From positions 1-47,394 of the forward strand of contig JAEDIW010000017.1 in the NCBI GenBank assembly GCA_016296655.1: a DNA stretch of 47,394 nucleotides. The letters are read 5' to 3'. Shown here piece by piece: positions 1-6,832 of the stretch. This stretch comes from Treponema sp. GTDB taxonomy: Bacteria; Spirochaetota; Spirochaetia; Treponematales; Treponemataceae. The position numbers were made by a program, and so were the translations under genes. Positions within the stretch are counted from its first letter, which is position 1; each line of letters starts with the position of its first letter. The notes below the pieces were generated by a model. The model was not told the DNA's origin. It did no database searches and saw only the letters and a program-made list of their open reading frames with translations.

Positions 1-507
1 GGCAGCTGTTCCAGGCTCACCTCCAGATGTGCCAAATGGGTCGGCAGCTGTTCCAAGGTCGTCGCCAGATGTGCCAAACGGGTCGGCAGCCGTTCCAAGG
101 TCGTCGCCACCTGTTGCAAACGAGTCTGCACTTGCTCCAGGCTCACCGCCACCTGTGCCAAACGGGTCGGCACTTGCTCCAAGTCCATCTCCACCTGTGC
201 CAAACGGGTCGGCATTTGTTCCAAGACCATCGCCACCTGTGCCAAACGGGTCGGCAGCTGTTCCAGGCTCACCGCCAGATGTGCCAAATGGGTCAGCAGC
301 TGCTCCAGACTCATCGCCACCTGTGCCAAACGGGTCGGCACTTGCTCCAAGACCATCGCCACCTGTTGCAAACGGGTCGGCAGCTGTTCCAGGCTCATTG
401 CCAGATGTGCCAAACGGGTCAGCAGCTGTTCCAAGACCATCGCCACCTGTGCCAAATGGGTCAGCACTTGTTCCAAGGTTGTCGCCAGATGTACCAAACG
501 GGTCGGC
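1..507 (-). repeat. 42-bp in-frame tandem repeat array (14-residue DPFG units)
   Basis: Twelve diverged copies of a 42-bp unit, continuing off the left edge, each coding for 14 residues ending in DPFG (two copies end DPFA or DSFA). Because the unit is a multiple of three and contains no stop triplets, at least two plus-strand frames are also open, producing long spurious proline-rich and glutamine-rich ORFs. Divergence is concentrated at the third to sixth residues (SGDD, GGDG, SGGE, SGNE). Confidence 0.85.
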
Positions 508-948
508 AGGCTCATTAAAATCAAAGCCATCCAAATCAAAATTATCTAAATCAAAATCTGAATCAGGCAGAGAAAAATCAGTATCGGTTTCAGGCTTTTT
601 TGCAGCCGTACCACCATTCAAAATTGAATCCAAATCAGGAATTACAGACTCTACAGCGGCACCCTCATTTCGTGAATTATCAGGTACGCCAAAATCAAAA
701 TCCCCCGCAGAATCAGCTGATTTATTTTCAGATTTATTTTCAGTTCTATTTTCGCTTATATCAGCAGAATTCCTGTCATCTTTTTCAGGCATTCCAAAGA
801 CAAAATCCTGACTATCGTCATCCTCATAAATATCCTCTGGAATTGCAAAAATAGCCGGCTTTTCGCCACGAGATGCACGAACCTTAACTTCGTCACCAAT
901 TTTGAGTACATCTTTAGAAAACTGTTGTAATTGTTTTTTTCCCGGCAT
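1..948 (-). CDS. Acidic DPFG-repeat protein, partial (C-terminus beyond window)
   Basis: Function unknown. The minus strand is open from an ATG at 948 to the window edge (316 codons). Residues 1-55 look globular (starts MPGKKQLQQF, then IGDEVKVRASRGEKP and DFVFGMPE). Then follows an acidic linker rich in D, E, N and S containing FDFGVPD and DFDLDNFDLDGFDF. From about residue 147 on there are 12 tandem 14-residue units of the type TSGDDLGTAADPFG, still repeating at the edge. This frame is preferred over the plus-strand frames, which are also open, because only it gives a folded-looking N-terminus, a graded acidic linker and a start codon at the non-repetitive end. A purine-rich GGGGAG lies about 15 nt before the ATG, which is rather far. 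No signal peptide or membrane segment is visible. The repeat part is probably disordered. I do not recognise the family with certainty. Confidence 0.75.
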   Translation of the reverse strand, partial: MPGKKQLQQFSKDVLKIGDEVKVRASRGEKPAIFAIPEDIYEDDDSQDFVFGMPEKDDRNSADISENRTENKSENKSADSAGDFDFGVPDNSRNEGAAVESVIPDLDSILNGGTAAKKPETDTDFSLPDSDFDLDNFDLDGFDFNEPADPFGTSGDNLGTSADPFGTGGDGLGTAADPFGTSGNEPGTAADPFATGGDGLGASADPFGTGGDESGAAADPFGTSGGEPGTAADPFGTGGDGLGTNADPFGTGGDGLGASADPFGTGGGEPGASADSFATGGDDLGTAADPFGTSGDDLGTAADPFGTSGGEPGTAA

Positions 949-1084
949 TTGACTTTGATTTTACTCCCCTACAAAGCGGCAATCAATAGCAGAAATTTCC
1001 CACCTATCTATATGATTTTCGGACTTTTTTCAAATCACCTTTACTAAATTAAAAAAAATACCCATCCCCTATTGTTTTTCATTT

Positions 1085-1213
1085 TTTTATGGAGCAACAG
1101 CATGGACAGACGGCTGTTCCAGGGTTCCGCTTCCGCTTCAGCCTGCGCATCTGGGCAGTCCCATCTGCGCAGGCCGCTTTGCGCCCTTCCATAGCCGGCT
1201 AGTCAGGCTTCGG
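1085..1213. repeat. GC-rich structured intergenic repeat (family R1/R2 type)
   Basis: A GC-rich island in an AT-rich spacer. It contains a central inverted repeat (CCTGCGCA ... TGCGCAGG) flanked by GTTCCGCTTCCGCTTC on the left and a GCCGGCTAGTCAGGC tail on the right. The left flank resembles the copy at 43 kb and the right tail resembles the copies at 34.7 and 40.7 kb. No ORF is convincing here. The rest of the spacer 949-1339 holds the divergent start regions of the two flanking genes. Confidence 0.6.
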
Positions 1214-1296
1214 CAAATTGTTTTTCACTTCTGCAAAATTCAGTTCATTTTTCCCCTTTTTTTCTGCAAAAACAACAGAGGTCTTAATTAAAATTG

Positions 1297-1310
1297 TCAC
1301 ATGTGATAAT
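1297..1310 (+). promoter_or_regulatory. Palindrome overlapping a putative -10 box of the TRAP operon
   Basis: TCACATGTGA is a perfect 10-bp palindrome at 1297-1306, partly overlapping GATAAT at 1305-1310, about 30 bp before the TRAP permease start. It could be an operator for a repressor, but a good -35 box is not obvious, so the promoter assignment is tentative. Confidence 0.3.
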
Positions 1311-1339
1311 ATATCCGCACTCTTTTTTAAGGATTTTTT

Positions 1340-3271
1340 ATGGACGAACAAGCTGTTGCACAAAAACTTCTGGAAGAAAAAGATACTGATTCCAGAACAA
1401 GAACTTATTCAGGCCCTATGGGGAAAATTATTACAGTTCTGCTTTGTATATGGGTCGGATTTCAGCTTTATTTCAGTACAGTTGGAATGATTAGCGCTGT
1501 AAATCTGCGGGCCTTTCACTGTATTTTCCTGCTGCTTTTTACTTTTCTGCTTTATCCAGCATTTAAAAAAGAAAACCGCAGACGAAAATTGCCTGGCATT
1601 CTCGATATTTTTTTTATTGCAGGAGCAATTTTTACTTTTGGCTATCTCATTACCCATTATACTGCAATTGCCCGCTCTGGCGGAAGAGTAAATCAGTTTC
1701 AAGTTTATCTGGCTCTTGGAGCTCTGATTGTAGTTTTTGAAGCAGCTCGCAGAACTTCATTTAATCTTGCAGTCCTTGCACTTTTTTTCCTGGCATATAA
1801 TTTTTTTGGGGCTTTTATTCCAGGTCAGCTCGGACACAATGGTTTTACCCTAAAGCGTGTACTTATTACTCAATTTTGGGGAACACAAGGTGTGCTTGGG
1901 GTCGGAATCGGAGTTTCAGCAACATACATTTTTCTGTTCGTTGTTTTCGGTTCCTTTTTAAAATATTCAGGCTTTTCTAAGTTCATCAATGATTTTTCAC
2001 TGACTTTAGTAGGACAAACTCCAGGAGGTCCTGCAAAGGTTGCGGTTCTGGCTTCAGCTTTAATGGGTATGATTAACGGTTCTGCAGTTGCAAATGTTGC
2101 TACAACAGGAACTATCACAATTCCGCTTATGAAACAGACCGGCTACAAAAAGGAATTTGCAGCTGCAGTTGAAGCTACAGCCAGTACAGGAGGTCAATTC
2201 TGTCCGCCTATTATGGGAGCTGTAGGTTTTGTAATGGCAGAATTCCTGAATATGAGTTACACAAAGGTAATGATTGCGGCTATTGTTCCAGCCCTGCTCT
2301 ATTACACAGGAATCCTTCTTGCAGTTCATTTTGAAGCAAAGAGGCTTGGACTCTCAGGGCTTTCCAAGGAAAATATTCCGGATGCCCTTAAAGTGCTTAA
2401 AGAACAGGGGCATCTTGTCCTGCCGTTGATTCTGCTGATTGCCATGATGATAAAAGGGTTTACACCTCTACTTTCCGCTGTTGCTGCAATTTTTGTAACA
2501 ATCGGTGCCAGCTGGATTAGGAAAGAAACCCGCATGACACCTGATAAAATACTTGCAGCATGCGTAGAAGGTGCAAAAGGTGCTGTCGGAGTTGGAGTTT
2601 CCTGCGTAATAATCGGTGTCATCATTGGAACTGTTACCCTTACAAGCCTTGGATTAAACATGGGCTACATGATTTTGGACATTGTTCCAAACCATAATAT
2701 TTACATTACAGGAATTCTTGTAATGATTATGTCTTCAATTCTTGGGATGGGAGTACCAGGAGTTGCAGCATACGTAATTGTTCAGGCCGTTGCCGTTCCA
2801 GTTCTTATAAAAGTTGGAGTTATGCCGGTTGCAGCCCACATGTTCTGTTTGATTTATGCATGTCTTTCAAACATTACTCCTCCTGTTGCAATCAGCTGCT
2901 ATGTTGCTGCAGGAATCGCAGGCAGCAATCAACTTAAAACAGGGTTACTGTCTGTTCGTCTGGGACTTGTAGGATTCCTTATTCCATTCTTTTTTCTGGG
3001 AACGCCGGTTCTTCTTCTGGGCTCTGGCGAAGGTTACACTGTGGGGATGGCTTTATGGAGTACAGTTACTGCCCTTATTGGAACTGCTGCCTTGGTTGCA
3101 GGCCTTGAAGGCTGGCTATTAAAACGAGCTTCCATAGCCGAAAGAATAATTCTGCTTGCCGTTGCACCATTACTGCTTCATGCAGGATTTACAACCGACA
3201 TGATAGGAATCATAATGCTGCTTTTTGTCTGTATTTTTCAGGCATTTTTCAAAAAGAAAAAAAATAAGTAA
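1340..3271 (+). CDS. TRAP transporter fused permease (4TM/12TM), TAXI type
   Basis: Inner-membrane permease of a tripartite ATP-independent periplasmic transporter, driving sodium- or proton-coupled uptake of an organic acid delivered by the binding protein encoded immediately downstream. The 643-residue length and many hydrophobic segments fit the fused DctQ-DctM architecture of TAXI systems: small-subunit helices in roughly the first 130 residues, then the large DctM domain to about residue 560, with Gly-rich stretches such as GGPAKVAVLASALMG and GGQFCPPIMGA, and further hydrophobic helices at the C-terminus. An AAGGA Shine-Dalgarno sits 6 nt before the ATG. The binding protein follows after 49 bp on the same strand, so the two probably form an operon. 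The substrate cannot be read from the sequence; TAXI systems are associated with dicarboxylates and amino acids such as glutamate. Confidence 0.93.
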   Translation: MDEQAVAQKLLEEKDTDSRTRTYSGPMGKIITVLLCIWVGFQLYFSTVGMISAVNLRAFHCIFLLLFTFLLYPAFKKENRRRKLPGILDIFFIAGAIFTFGYLITHYTAIARSGGRVNQFQVYLALGALIVVFEAARRTSFNLAVLALFFLAYNFFGAFIPGQLGHNGFTLKRVLITQFWGTQGVLGVGIGVSATYIFLFVVFGSFLKYSGFSKFINDFSLTLVGQTPGGPAKVAVLASALMGMINGSAVANVATTGTITIPLMKQTGYKKEFAAAVEATASTGGQFCPPIMGAVGFVMAEFLNMSYTKVMIAAIVPALLYYTGILLAVHFEAKRLGLSGLSKENIPDALKVLKEQGHLVLPLILLIAMMIKGFTPLLSAVAAIFVTIGASWIRKETRMTPDKILAACVEGAKGAVGVGVSCVIIGVIIGTVTLTSLGLNMGYMILDIVPNHNIYITGILVMIMSSILGMGVPGVAAYVIVQAVAVPVLIKVGVMPVAAHMFCLIYACLSNITPPVAISCYVAAGIAGSNQLKTGLLSVRLGLVGFLIPFFFLGTPVLLLGSGEGYTVGMALWSTVTALIGTAALVAGLEGWLLKRASIAERIILLAVAPLLLHAGFTTDMIGIIMLLFVCIFQAFFKKKKNK

Positions 3272-3320
3272 TTTCTGCTTATTTTCGCATAAATAGTTTT
3301 CTAAAAGGAGAGGATCAATT

Positions 3321-4283
3321 ATGAAAACAACAAAAGTTGCAGCAGCTGTTCTTGCTGCCGTTCTTTCAACAGGTTTTGTTTCTGCCCAGAACCATAAGCC
3401 TGTAACCATTAAATTCCCAACTGCAGGTGCTTCAGGGGCGCTATATGCTGTTGGAGCTGCCATTACAAATATGTGGGACAGCAAAATCAGCTTTGTAAAA
3501 GCTTCAAGTCAGGCTTCAAACGGAGGCATTGACAACCTTAACCAGATTGCTGACGGGGAATCACAGGTTTCAATCGCAATCAGCTCAAACTGCTACCAGA
3601 GTTTTAACGGAACAGACAGCTTTAAGGGTGCTGCCAACAAAAAACTTCGTGTAATTGCAGGTCTTTACTTTAACCCAAATCAGGTTGTAGTAACAAAAAA
3701 ATCAGGCATCAAGACACTTGCAGACGTAAAAGGCAAGCATTTCGCAGTTGCAGCAGCAGGTTCTTCTGTAGAAGGTGAATGCAACAACCATTTTACAACT
3801 GTTGGAATGAAATACCCAAAAGACATCAAGGCTGAATACATTGCATTCGGTGATGCAGCTGATATGCTTCAGAACGGAACGATTGACGGTGCATGGATTA
3901 TGAGCGGTACACCTGCAGCAGCCGTTTCACAGGCTTGTTCGGCAGGCTGTACACTGGTTAACATCGATGATTCAGTTATTGCTGCCCTTCAGAAAAAATT
4001 CCCATGGTATGCAAAATACACAATTCCAGCAGGAACTTATCCAGGACAGACAGCTGACGTTCAGACATCTGCAATCAAAATGGTAATGTTCTGCAATACA
4101 ACTCTTGATGATGAAACAGTTTATCAACTTACAAAGACTTTGTGGGAAAACATTGACGCTCTCGGTCAAGCCCAGAAAAATCTAAAAGGTCTCACACCAC
4201 AAAATGCGGTAAAAGACATTGCAGGTCTTGAACTGCACAACGGAGCAAAACGCTATTACAAGGAAATCGGTGTAATAAAATAG
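3321..4283 (+). CDS. TRAP transporter TAXI-family solute-binding protein
   Basis: Periplasmic ligand-binding receptor for the fused TRAP permease upstream. The first 22 residues form a classical signal peptide (MKTT, Ala/Val-rich core, cut near VSAQ) with no lipobox, so it is probably soluble in the periplasm. The mature part has TAXI hallmarks: an N-terminal GASGALYAVGAAITNMW segment, the NGGIDNLNQIADGESQVSIA motif, a central AVAAAGSSVEGE loop and a GTPAAAV segment. Length (320) is normal for the family. A strong GGAGAGG Shine-Dalgarno precedes the ATG. A weak hairpin follows the gene at 4301-4321. Substrate unknown. Confidence 0.93.
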   Translation: MKTTKVAAAVLAAVLSTGFVSAQNHKPVTIKFPTAGASGALYAVGAAITNMWDSKISFVKASSQASNGGIDNLNQIADGESQVSIAISSNCYQSFNGTDSFKGAANKKLRVIAGLYFNPNQVVVTKKSGIKTLADVKGKHFAVAAAGSSVEGECNNHFTTVGMKYPKDIKAEYIAFGDAADMLQNGTIDGAWIMSGTPAAAVSQACSAGCTLVNIDDSVIAALQKKFPWYAKYTIPAGTYPGQTADVQTSAIKMVMFCNTTLDDETVYQLTKTLWENIDALGQAQKNLKGLTPQNAVKDIAGLELHNGAKRYYKEIGVIK

Positions 4284-4300
4284 CAGAAGATTAAGAAATC

Positions 4301-4332
4301 CCTGAAAATTCATTTTTCAGGATCTCTATTTT
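4301..4332 (+). terminator. Possible intrinsic terminator after the TAXI operon
   Basis: Eight-bp stem CCTGAAAA / TTTTCAGG with a 5-nt loop, followed by a broken T-rich stretch. It lies 17 bp past the stop codon. The T-tract is imperfect, so efficiency is uncertain. Confidence 0.45.
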
Positions 4333-4426
4333 CAAATTTTATGCTGTTTTCCATTTCGTATTGCATAAAATTGCATGAATATGTATACTCCAGAACATCA
4401 GTTTTTCACGGTATGTGCAAACTGAT

Positions 4427-4510
4427 TCTCTGGAGAGTCTCCTGATATGCAGGAGCGCCGAAGGGTTAAGGCCAAAAGGCTGATATCTCAGGCACAAAGG
4501 ACAGAGCAAT
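4427..4510 (+). ncRNA. Glycine riboswitch aptamer (single)
   Basis: Matches the glycine riboswitch consensus: P1 arms CTCTG (4428-4432) and CAGAG (4502-4506), the GGAGAG start, the AGGAGCGCCGAAGGG core, and the conserved 3' half CTCAGGCACAAAGGACAGAG. Only one aptamer is clear; the preceding 60 nt has an imperfect hairpin but no second consensus core. It sits directly before a strong terminator and a sodium:glycine/alanine symporter gene, the known context for transport control by this class. Whether glycine turns the gene on or off cannot be decided by eye. Confidence 0.93.
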
Positions 4511-4533
4511 ACTTGCTGTTCTATACTCTTTAG

Positions 4534-4570
4534 AGAGCCACCAAAATTAACGGTGGCTCTTATCTTTTTA
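4534..4570 (+). terminator. Riboswitch-controlled intrinsic terminator
   Basis: Nine-bp perfect stem AGAGCCACC (4534-4542) / GGTGGCTCT (4552-4560), followed by TATCTTTTT. It lies 24 nt after the glycine aptamer and 45 nt before the symporter ATG, so it is the likely expression platform. Confidence 0.88.
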
Positions 4571-4614
4571 AAGGGGATTTTCTGAGTTCTTCAGAAAATC
4601 TAAAAGGACACTAT

Positions 4615-6078
4615 ATGTCTTTCGATTCAATTCTCAATGCCATTGATGATATTGTCTGGGGTAGGCCGACAATCATCCTTATTCTGGCAACAGGTCTGTT
4701 ACTGACCATCCGTCTGCGCGGTATGCAGTTTTCCAAGCTGATACGTGCATTTAAATCAATTTTCCGTAAAGGTGACGGCGAAAGTGGAGAAGTTTCAAGT
4801 TTTGGCGCACTTTGCACAGCACTGTCTGCAACAATCGGTACAGGAAACATTGTAGGTGTTGCAACTGCAATTGCAGCCGGCGGACCGGGAGCTCTTTTCT
4901 GGATGTGGCTTGCAGCTCTGGTTGGAACGGCAACAAAATATGCTGAATGTATGCTTTCTGTAAAATACCGTGAACAGGCTGCAGACGGACATGTTCTGGG
5001 CGGACCTTTCTATACAATCGAAAAAGGAATGAAAGAAGTAACAGGCTTTTCATGGAAATGGCTTGCCGTACTTTTTGCAGTTTTTGGCGTATGTGTAGGT
5101 CTTTTCGGTATAGGAACATTTACCCAAATTAACGGTATTGCTTCAGCCGTAAAAAATGCCTTTGACCCGGAAACAAAATATGTAGCATTCAACCTCTTCG
5201 GACTTAACTATTCATGGTCAACCGTAATAGCCGGAGCTTTGGTTACTATTTTTTCAGCTCTTGTAATTATCGGTGGTCTTAAACGCATTTCAAAAGTAGC
5301 GCAAGTTATCGTTCCTTTCATGGCTGTCCTTTACGTTTTCCTTGGAGTAAGCGTACTTGTAATGAATGCAACAAAAATTCCAGCTGCCCTTTCACTGATT
5401 TTCCATGCAGCTTTTGCCCCAAAAGCAGTAACAGGCGGTATGGTTGGAACAATGATGATTGCCATGCAGAAAGGTATTGCCCGCGGTATTTTCAGTAATG
5501 AAGCAGGTCTTGGTTCAGCAGCTATTGCAGCTTCTACTGCACAAGTTGAAGAACCAGTTGCACAGGGACTTGTTTCAATGACAGGAACATTTATCGACAC
5601 AATCATTGTATGTACAATGACAGGACTTTCAATCGTAATTGCCTTTACAAATAACGGAGTTTTCACGCTTCCTGTAAATTCAGCAGGAGAAGTTTTGCGC
5701 GGTGTAGACCTTACATCTGCAGCATTCAACACAGTTCTTGGAGGAGACGGAATTTCCGTTCAGTTCCTGCTGATGATATGTCTTATATTCTTTGCATTTA
5801 CAACAATTCTTGGATGGGACTACTATTCAGAACGCTGCCTCGAATATCTTACAAATGGAAAACTGAAAGCTGTAATGGCTTACAGGATTATTTATATTAT
5901 TGCAGTAGCAATCGGACCTTACATGACAATCAGCCAGGTCTGGACAATTGCGGACATTACAAACGGCCTTATGGCATGGCCAAACTGCATTGCGCTCATT
6001 GTTTTAAGCGGCGTTGCAGCAAAAACTACTCAGGACTTCTTCAAAAAGTATCCTACTTTGGAATCTGAAAACAAATAA
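4615..6078 (+). CDS. AGCS-family sodium:glycine/alanine symporter
   Basis: Inner-membrane symporter taking up glycine or alanine with sodium. Family signatures include GALCTALSATIGTGNIVGVA around residues 64-83, AAGGPGALFWMWLAALVG near residue 90, and NEAGLGSAAIAASTA near residue 295, where the AGCS substrate and Na+ sites are formed. About 11 hydrophobic segments and 487 residues fit the family. Start supported by AAAGGACA 6-7 nt before the ATG. A glycine aptamer plus terminator immediately upstream supports glycine as a physiological substrate and shows that the gene forms its own transcription unit. Confidence 0.95.
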   Translation: MSFDSILNAIDDIVWGRPTIILILATGLLLTIRLRGMQFSKLIRAFKSIFRKGDGESGEVSSFGALCTALSATIGTGNIVGVATAIAAGGPGALFWMWLAALVGTATKYAECMLSVKYREQAADGHVLGGPFYTIEKGMKEVTGFSWKWLAVLFAVFGVCVGLFGIGTFTQINGIASAVKNAFDPETKYVAFNLFGLNYSWSTVIAGALVTIFSALVIIGGLKRISKVAQVIVPFMAVLYVFLGVSVLVMNATKIPAALSLIFHAAFAPKAVTGGMVGTMMIAMQKGIARGIFSNEAGLGSAAIAASTAQVEEPVAQGLVSMTGTFIDTIIVCTMTGLSIVIAFTNNGVFTLPVNSAGEVLRGVDLTSAAFNTVLGGDGISVQFLLMICLIFFAFTTILGWDYYSERCLEYLTNGKLKAVMAYRIIYIIAVAIGPYMTISQVWTIADITNGLMAWPNCIALIVLSGVAAKTTQDFFKKYPTLESENK

Positions 6079-6085
6079 CCTTTAA

Positions 6086-6140
6086 TACGGCTGGGCAAGG
6101 CTGATTTTTCAAAAACCTTGTTTCGGCCGTTTTTTTTTCA
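6086..6140 (+). terminator. Intrinsic terminator after the AGCS symporter
   Basis: Two-part stem: outer ACGGC / GGCCGT and inner CAAGG / CCTTG around an AT-rich loop, ending in eight T. It lies just past the symporter stop codon. Confidence 0.75.
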
Positions 6141-6156
6141 GACGAATCTTCATTTT

Positions 6157-6184
6157 CTTTCAAGTGCTGACCGGCACTTGAAAG
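6157..6184. repeat. Isolated 11-bp hairpin between convergent genes
   Basis: CTTTCAAGTGC and GCACTTGAAAG form a perfect stem around 6 nt. It lies downstream of both the symporter (plus) and the small membrane protein (minus). No T-tract on either side, so it may protect 3' ends rather than terminate. Confidence 0.5.
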
Positions 6185-6257
6185 AACACTGCATTACACA
6201 ACAAAAGGCAACTGAACCCTGATTCATCAGAATATAACTCTGCACTCCATAATATTT

Positions 6258-6434
6258 TTAGCGGACTGCAAGAAAATATCCAAGCCCAATGGCAATTACA
6301 ACCACAAGAGCAAGCAAAACAACTTTTCCAATAATGCTGCCTGCAGAAACCTTTTCAACTTTTTCCATATTCAGCTTATACTCAAAAATAGTTTTGTCGT
6401 TTTCATCATGTACTTTAATATCTTTGTTTGCCAT
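6258..6434 (-). CDS. Small single-pass membrane protein (58 aa)
   Basis: Function unknown. The 58-residue product begins MANKDIKVHDENDKTIFEYK, a charged N-terminal part of about 35 residues, followed by one hydrophobic helix (about residues 36-55, IIGKVVLLALVVVIAIGLGY) and a short tail FLAVR. Support for a real gene: ATG preceded at 5-6 nt by GAGG, typical composition, and strict soluble-then-membrane layout of a tail-anchored or single-pass protein. It is on the same strand as the flavoprotein 400 bp upstream but separated from it by three hairpins, so it is probably transcribed separately. No family recognised. Confidence 0.7.
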   Translation of the reverse strand: MANKDIKVHDENDKTIFEYKLNMEKVEKVSAGSIIGKVVLLALVVVIAIGLGYFLAVR

Positions 6435-6696
6435 AAGAACCTCAATCTTTTCTGTCAGGTTTTAAACACACCGCATTACACAAAAAAGCCATGCAGCAAG
6501 TCTTAGTAAAAAGTACATCTAAAGCCCAGGTTTTTCAAGTCTTTAAAAGATATTATAAAGCCCAAATTTCAAGTTTTCTGTGAAAAGGATTTGTAGTTTA
6601 CACGAAGCGCAAAAAAAGGAACCATCTGCACCAAACATGCAAATGATTCCTAGGGGTAATTTTATGAGAAAAGCAAACTGCTTTTAATCAAGTTAG

Positions 6697-6829
6697 GGAA
6701 GTGCTGATTAACACTTTGAAGCGATTACTCAGCACTTCCCGTCAAATTGCCGTAAGTCTTTGACTTACGGACAATTAGCTACATTTAAGGTTAACACTGA
6801 AAAATCCTCAATAGGATTTATTCAGTGTT
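6697..6829. repeat. Cluster of three hairpins downstream of the flavoprotein gene
   Basis: Three consecutive inverted repeats: GGGAAGTGCTGA / TCAGCACTTCCC (6697-6740), CCGTAAGTC / GACTTACGG around TTT (about 6751-6771), and AACACTGAA / TTCAGTGTT with an inner AAATCC / GGATTT stem (6793-6829). None has a clean T-tract on the minus strand. The proximal one is 3 bp past the flavoprotein stop and may stabilise or end that transcript. The remaining bases of 6435-6832 show no gene. Confidence 0.6.
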
Positions 6830-6832
6830 TCC

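Noticed and set aside
27..518. Plus-strand glutamine/histidine-rich frame in the same repeats
   Set aside because: A further shadow of the tandem repeat with an unnatural composition.
1..520. CRISPR-like array
   Set aside because: The unit is 42 bp with no unique spacers, in frame, and codes for a protein repeat.
29..811. Long plus-strand proline/serine-rich frame through the 42-bp repeats
   Set aside because: It is open only because the repeat has no stops in this frame. The minus-strand frame has a proper start, a globular beginning and an acidic FDLD linker.
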